From: Euonymus europaeus
Lineage: Eukaryota > Streptophyta > Magnoliopsida > Celastrales > Celastraceae
Length of the DNA: 64,000 nucleotides
Direction: 5' to 3'
NCBI GenBank assembly: GCA_963580455.1
Contig: OY756962.1
Coordinates: forward strand, 12,480,001-12,544,000
Position numbers and translations under genes: made by a program. Each line of letters begins with the position of its first letter. Within the stretch, counting starts at the first letter, position 1. Below the pieces are notes generated by a model. That model saw only the letters and a program-made list of their open reading frames with translations, ran no database searches and was not told the DNA's origin. Positions 62,601 to 64,000 of the stretch are shown here, piece by piece.

Positions 62601-64000
62601 CTTTTTATTGTTCTTCTATGTCAAATTTTATGAGTATAAGCTTCCTAGATTATTTTGATGCAAAAACGTCACTTTTCTAGGACAAATGCACAAAAACCGT
62701 TAAGAGCTCCACGATAGATAGGGATGAGCAACTTCGTACCATCAAAGTTTCTCAGAGTGCACTTTTTATTGTTCTTCTATGTCAAATTTTACGAGTATAA
62801 GCTTCCTACATTATTTCGATGCCAAAACATCACCTTTCTATGACAAATGCACAAAAACCGTTAAGAGCTCCACCATAGATAGAGTTGAGCAACTTCGGAC
62901 CATCAAAGTTCCTCGGTATACACTTTTTATTGTTCTTCTATTTCAAATTTGACGAGTATAAGCTTCCTAGATTATGTCGATGCCAAAACATCAACTTTCT
63001 ATGAAAAATGGGCAAAACCGTTAAAACCTCCTCCATAAGTATAGTTGAGCAATTCCGAACCGTGAAAGTCGCTCGGTATGAACTTTTTATTGTTTCTTTA
63101 TGTCCAAAATTACTAGAATTCGCCTCGTAAATTGTTTTGTTGTCAAGAGAGCAAATTTCGGTCCAAATTTGGCAAAACTATTAAAAACAACTCCATCGAG
63201 AGAGTTGAGCAATTTCATGCAGTCAAAGTTGCTGGGTGTACACTTTTTATTTTTTTTATGTCAAATTTAACGAGTATAAGCTTCCTAGATTATTTCGATG
63301 CCAAAACACCGACTTTCTACGACAAATATACTAAACAGTTAAAAAGCTCCTCCATAAGGAGAGTTGAGCAATTCCAAACCACAAAAGTTGCTCTGTGTAC
63401 ACTTTTTATTGTTCTTCTATGTCAAATTTAACGAGTATAAGCTTCCTAGATTATTTCGATGCCAAAACATCATCTTTCTATGAAAAATAGGCAAAACGGT
63501 TAAAAAGCTCCTCCGTAAGGAGAGTTGAGCAATTCTGAACCGCCAAAGTTGCTCTGTGTAAACTTTTTATTGTTCTTCCATTTCAAATTTTACGAGTATA
63601 AGCTTCCTAGATTATTTCGATGTCAAAACAACAACTTTCTATGAAAAATGGACAAAACCGTTAAAAGCTCCTCCGTAAGGAGAGTTGAGCAATTCCGAAC
63701 CATGAAAGTTGTTCGGTATGCACTTTTTATTGTTTCTTTATTTCCAAAATTACTAGTATTCTCTTCGTAAATTGTTTTGTTGTCAAGAGAGCAAATTTCG
63801 GTACATATTTGGCAAAACAATTAAAAACAACTCCATCGAGAGAGTTGAGCATTTTCAGGCTGTAAAAGTTGCTCTGTGTACATTTTTTATTGTTCTTCTA
63901 TGTCAAATTCTACGAGTATAAGCTTCCTTGAATATTTTGACGCCAAACCGTCACCTTTCTATGACAAATGCACAAAAACCGTTAAGAGCTCCACCATAGA
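59384..64000. repeat. ~9.9-kb super-HOR, copy 2 (cut by window end)
   Basis: Matches 49480-54056 monomer for monomer. The monomer without the 40-bp deletion lies at about 60530. From about 62322 the sequence also matches the 2405-bp unit; at 63061 it has GTCGCTCGG and TTTCTTTATG, as in 2405-bp copy 1 (53116) rather than copies 2 and 3, so this is a copy of the longer unit and not a fourth neighbour of copies 2 and 3. It continues past the window. Confidence 0.85.

Larger units (their letters stand above)
30336..64000. repeat. Right arm of the same satellite array
   Basis: The satellite resumes at the exact base where it was interrupted and continues to the window end in the same orientation. 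Unlike much of the left arm it has no long run of pure type A. It is built of mixed A, B and C monomers in higher-order repeats, increasingly regular toward the right: a 4123/4124-bp unit from 41.5 kb, then a 2405-bp unit inside a ~9.9-kb period. Type A here usually reads ATGCACAAAAACCGTTAAGAG, cut here for length, rather than the left-arm ATGGACAAAAACCGTTAAAAG. No gene is visible in this arm. Confidence 0.97.

Noticed and set aside
65..63820. Many open frames of 60-117 residues with nearly the same protein sequence on both strands, for example 2535-2732, 17593-17790 and 53679-53876
   Set aside because: They recur once per monomer, often start at GTG, and end at the same TGA or TAA in the next monomer because 161 and 160 are not divisible by three. 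Longer ones occur only where a deletion makes a monomer divisible by three (156 or 129 bp). Conservation follows the DNA repeat, not codon positions.
1..64000. CRISPR-like regular repeats
   Set aside because: The whole period is repeat with no unique spacers, the unit is 160 bp, and the context is eukaryotic satellite.
1..64000. CENP-B-box-like motif
   Set aside because: TTCGG and TTCGGGC occur in many monomers, but I found no match to the full spaced consensus.
1..64000. A hidden gene cluster or new functional system
   Set aside because: No unique sequence exists outside the LTR, and no tRNA, rRNA or domain-bearing frame was seen on either strand. The noteworthy content is repeat architecture.

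Overview
This window is almost entirely plant-type satellite DNA. I see no protein-coding gene and no tRNA or rRNA gene. About 61.5 kb is one AT-rich family of roughly 160-bp monomers, all head to tail on the same strand, in the order of 380 units. It is interrupted once, at 27871-30335, by a 2465-bp sequence with every hallmark of a solo LTR from an LTR retrotransposon: it starts TGTCG, ends TACA, and lies between perfect 5-bp TTTAT target-site duplications. The GCCCA/TGGGC-rich LTR, the nucleosome-sized monomer and the higher-order repeat (HOR) organisation suggest a plant pericentromere, centromere or other heterochromatic block. The species cannot be named from the sequence, and centromere identity is inference.

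The monomers fall into three related types by eye. Type A (161 bp) has a middle with CGTCACC and ends CTCCACCATAGATAGAG. Type B (160 bp) has ACACCAACTTTC and ends CTCCTCCATAAGGAGAG. Type C (160 bp) has ATTACTAGTATTCGCTTCG and ends ACTCCATCGAGAGAGTTG. All share an opening box near GTTGCTCGGTGTACACTTTT and a GAGTTGAGCAA segment near the end. A and B usually carry a HindIII site (AAGCTT); C usually carries a SpeI site (ACTAGT).

Layout: 1-1640 is a 958-bp C-A-B-C-A-B HOR (about 1.7 copies). From 2527 to about 18228, pure 161-bp type A arrays (2527-3654, 5898-6863, 8286-10695, 12118-14853, 16458-18228) alternate with mixed A/B/C blocks, themselves copies of one another; about 6.19-13.89 kb is a tandem duplication of a 3.83-kb unit. 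From 18.2 kb to the LTR, and from the LTR to 41.5 kb, the array is a mosaic of A, B and C with many partial segmental duplications and shortened monomers. At 41516-49740 there are two copies of a 4123/4124-bp unit. At 52378-59608 there are three copies of a 2405-bp, 15-monomer unit, nested in a larger period of 9904-9944 bp that begins near 49.48 kb, repeats from about 59.38 kb and runs off the window.

The interest lies in array evolution: nested HORs, shared breakpoints that act as lineage markers, microhomology deletions that can be read to the base, shortened monomers copied as parts of larger blocks, and one datable transposon insertion. I found no hidden gene system, and the recurring 60-90 residue open frames are by-products of the repeat.
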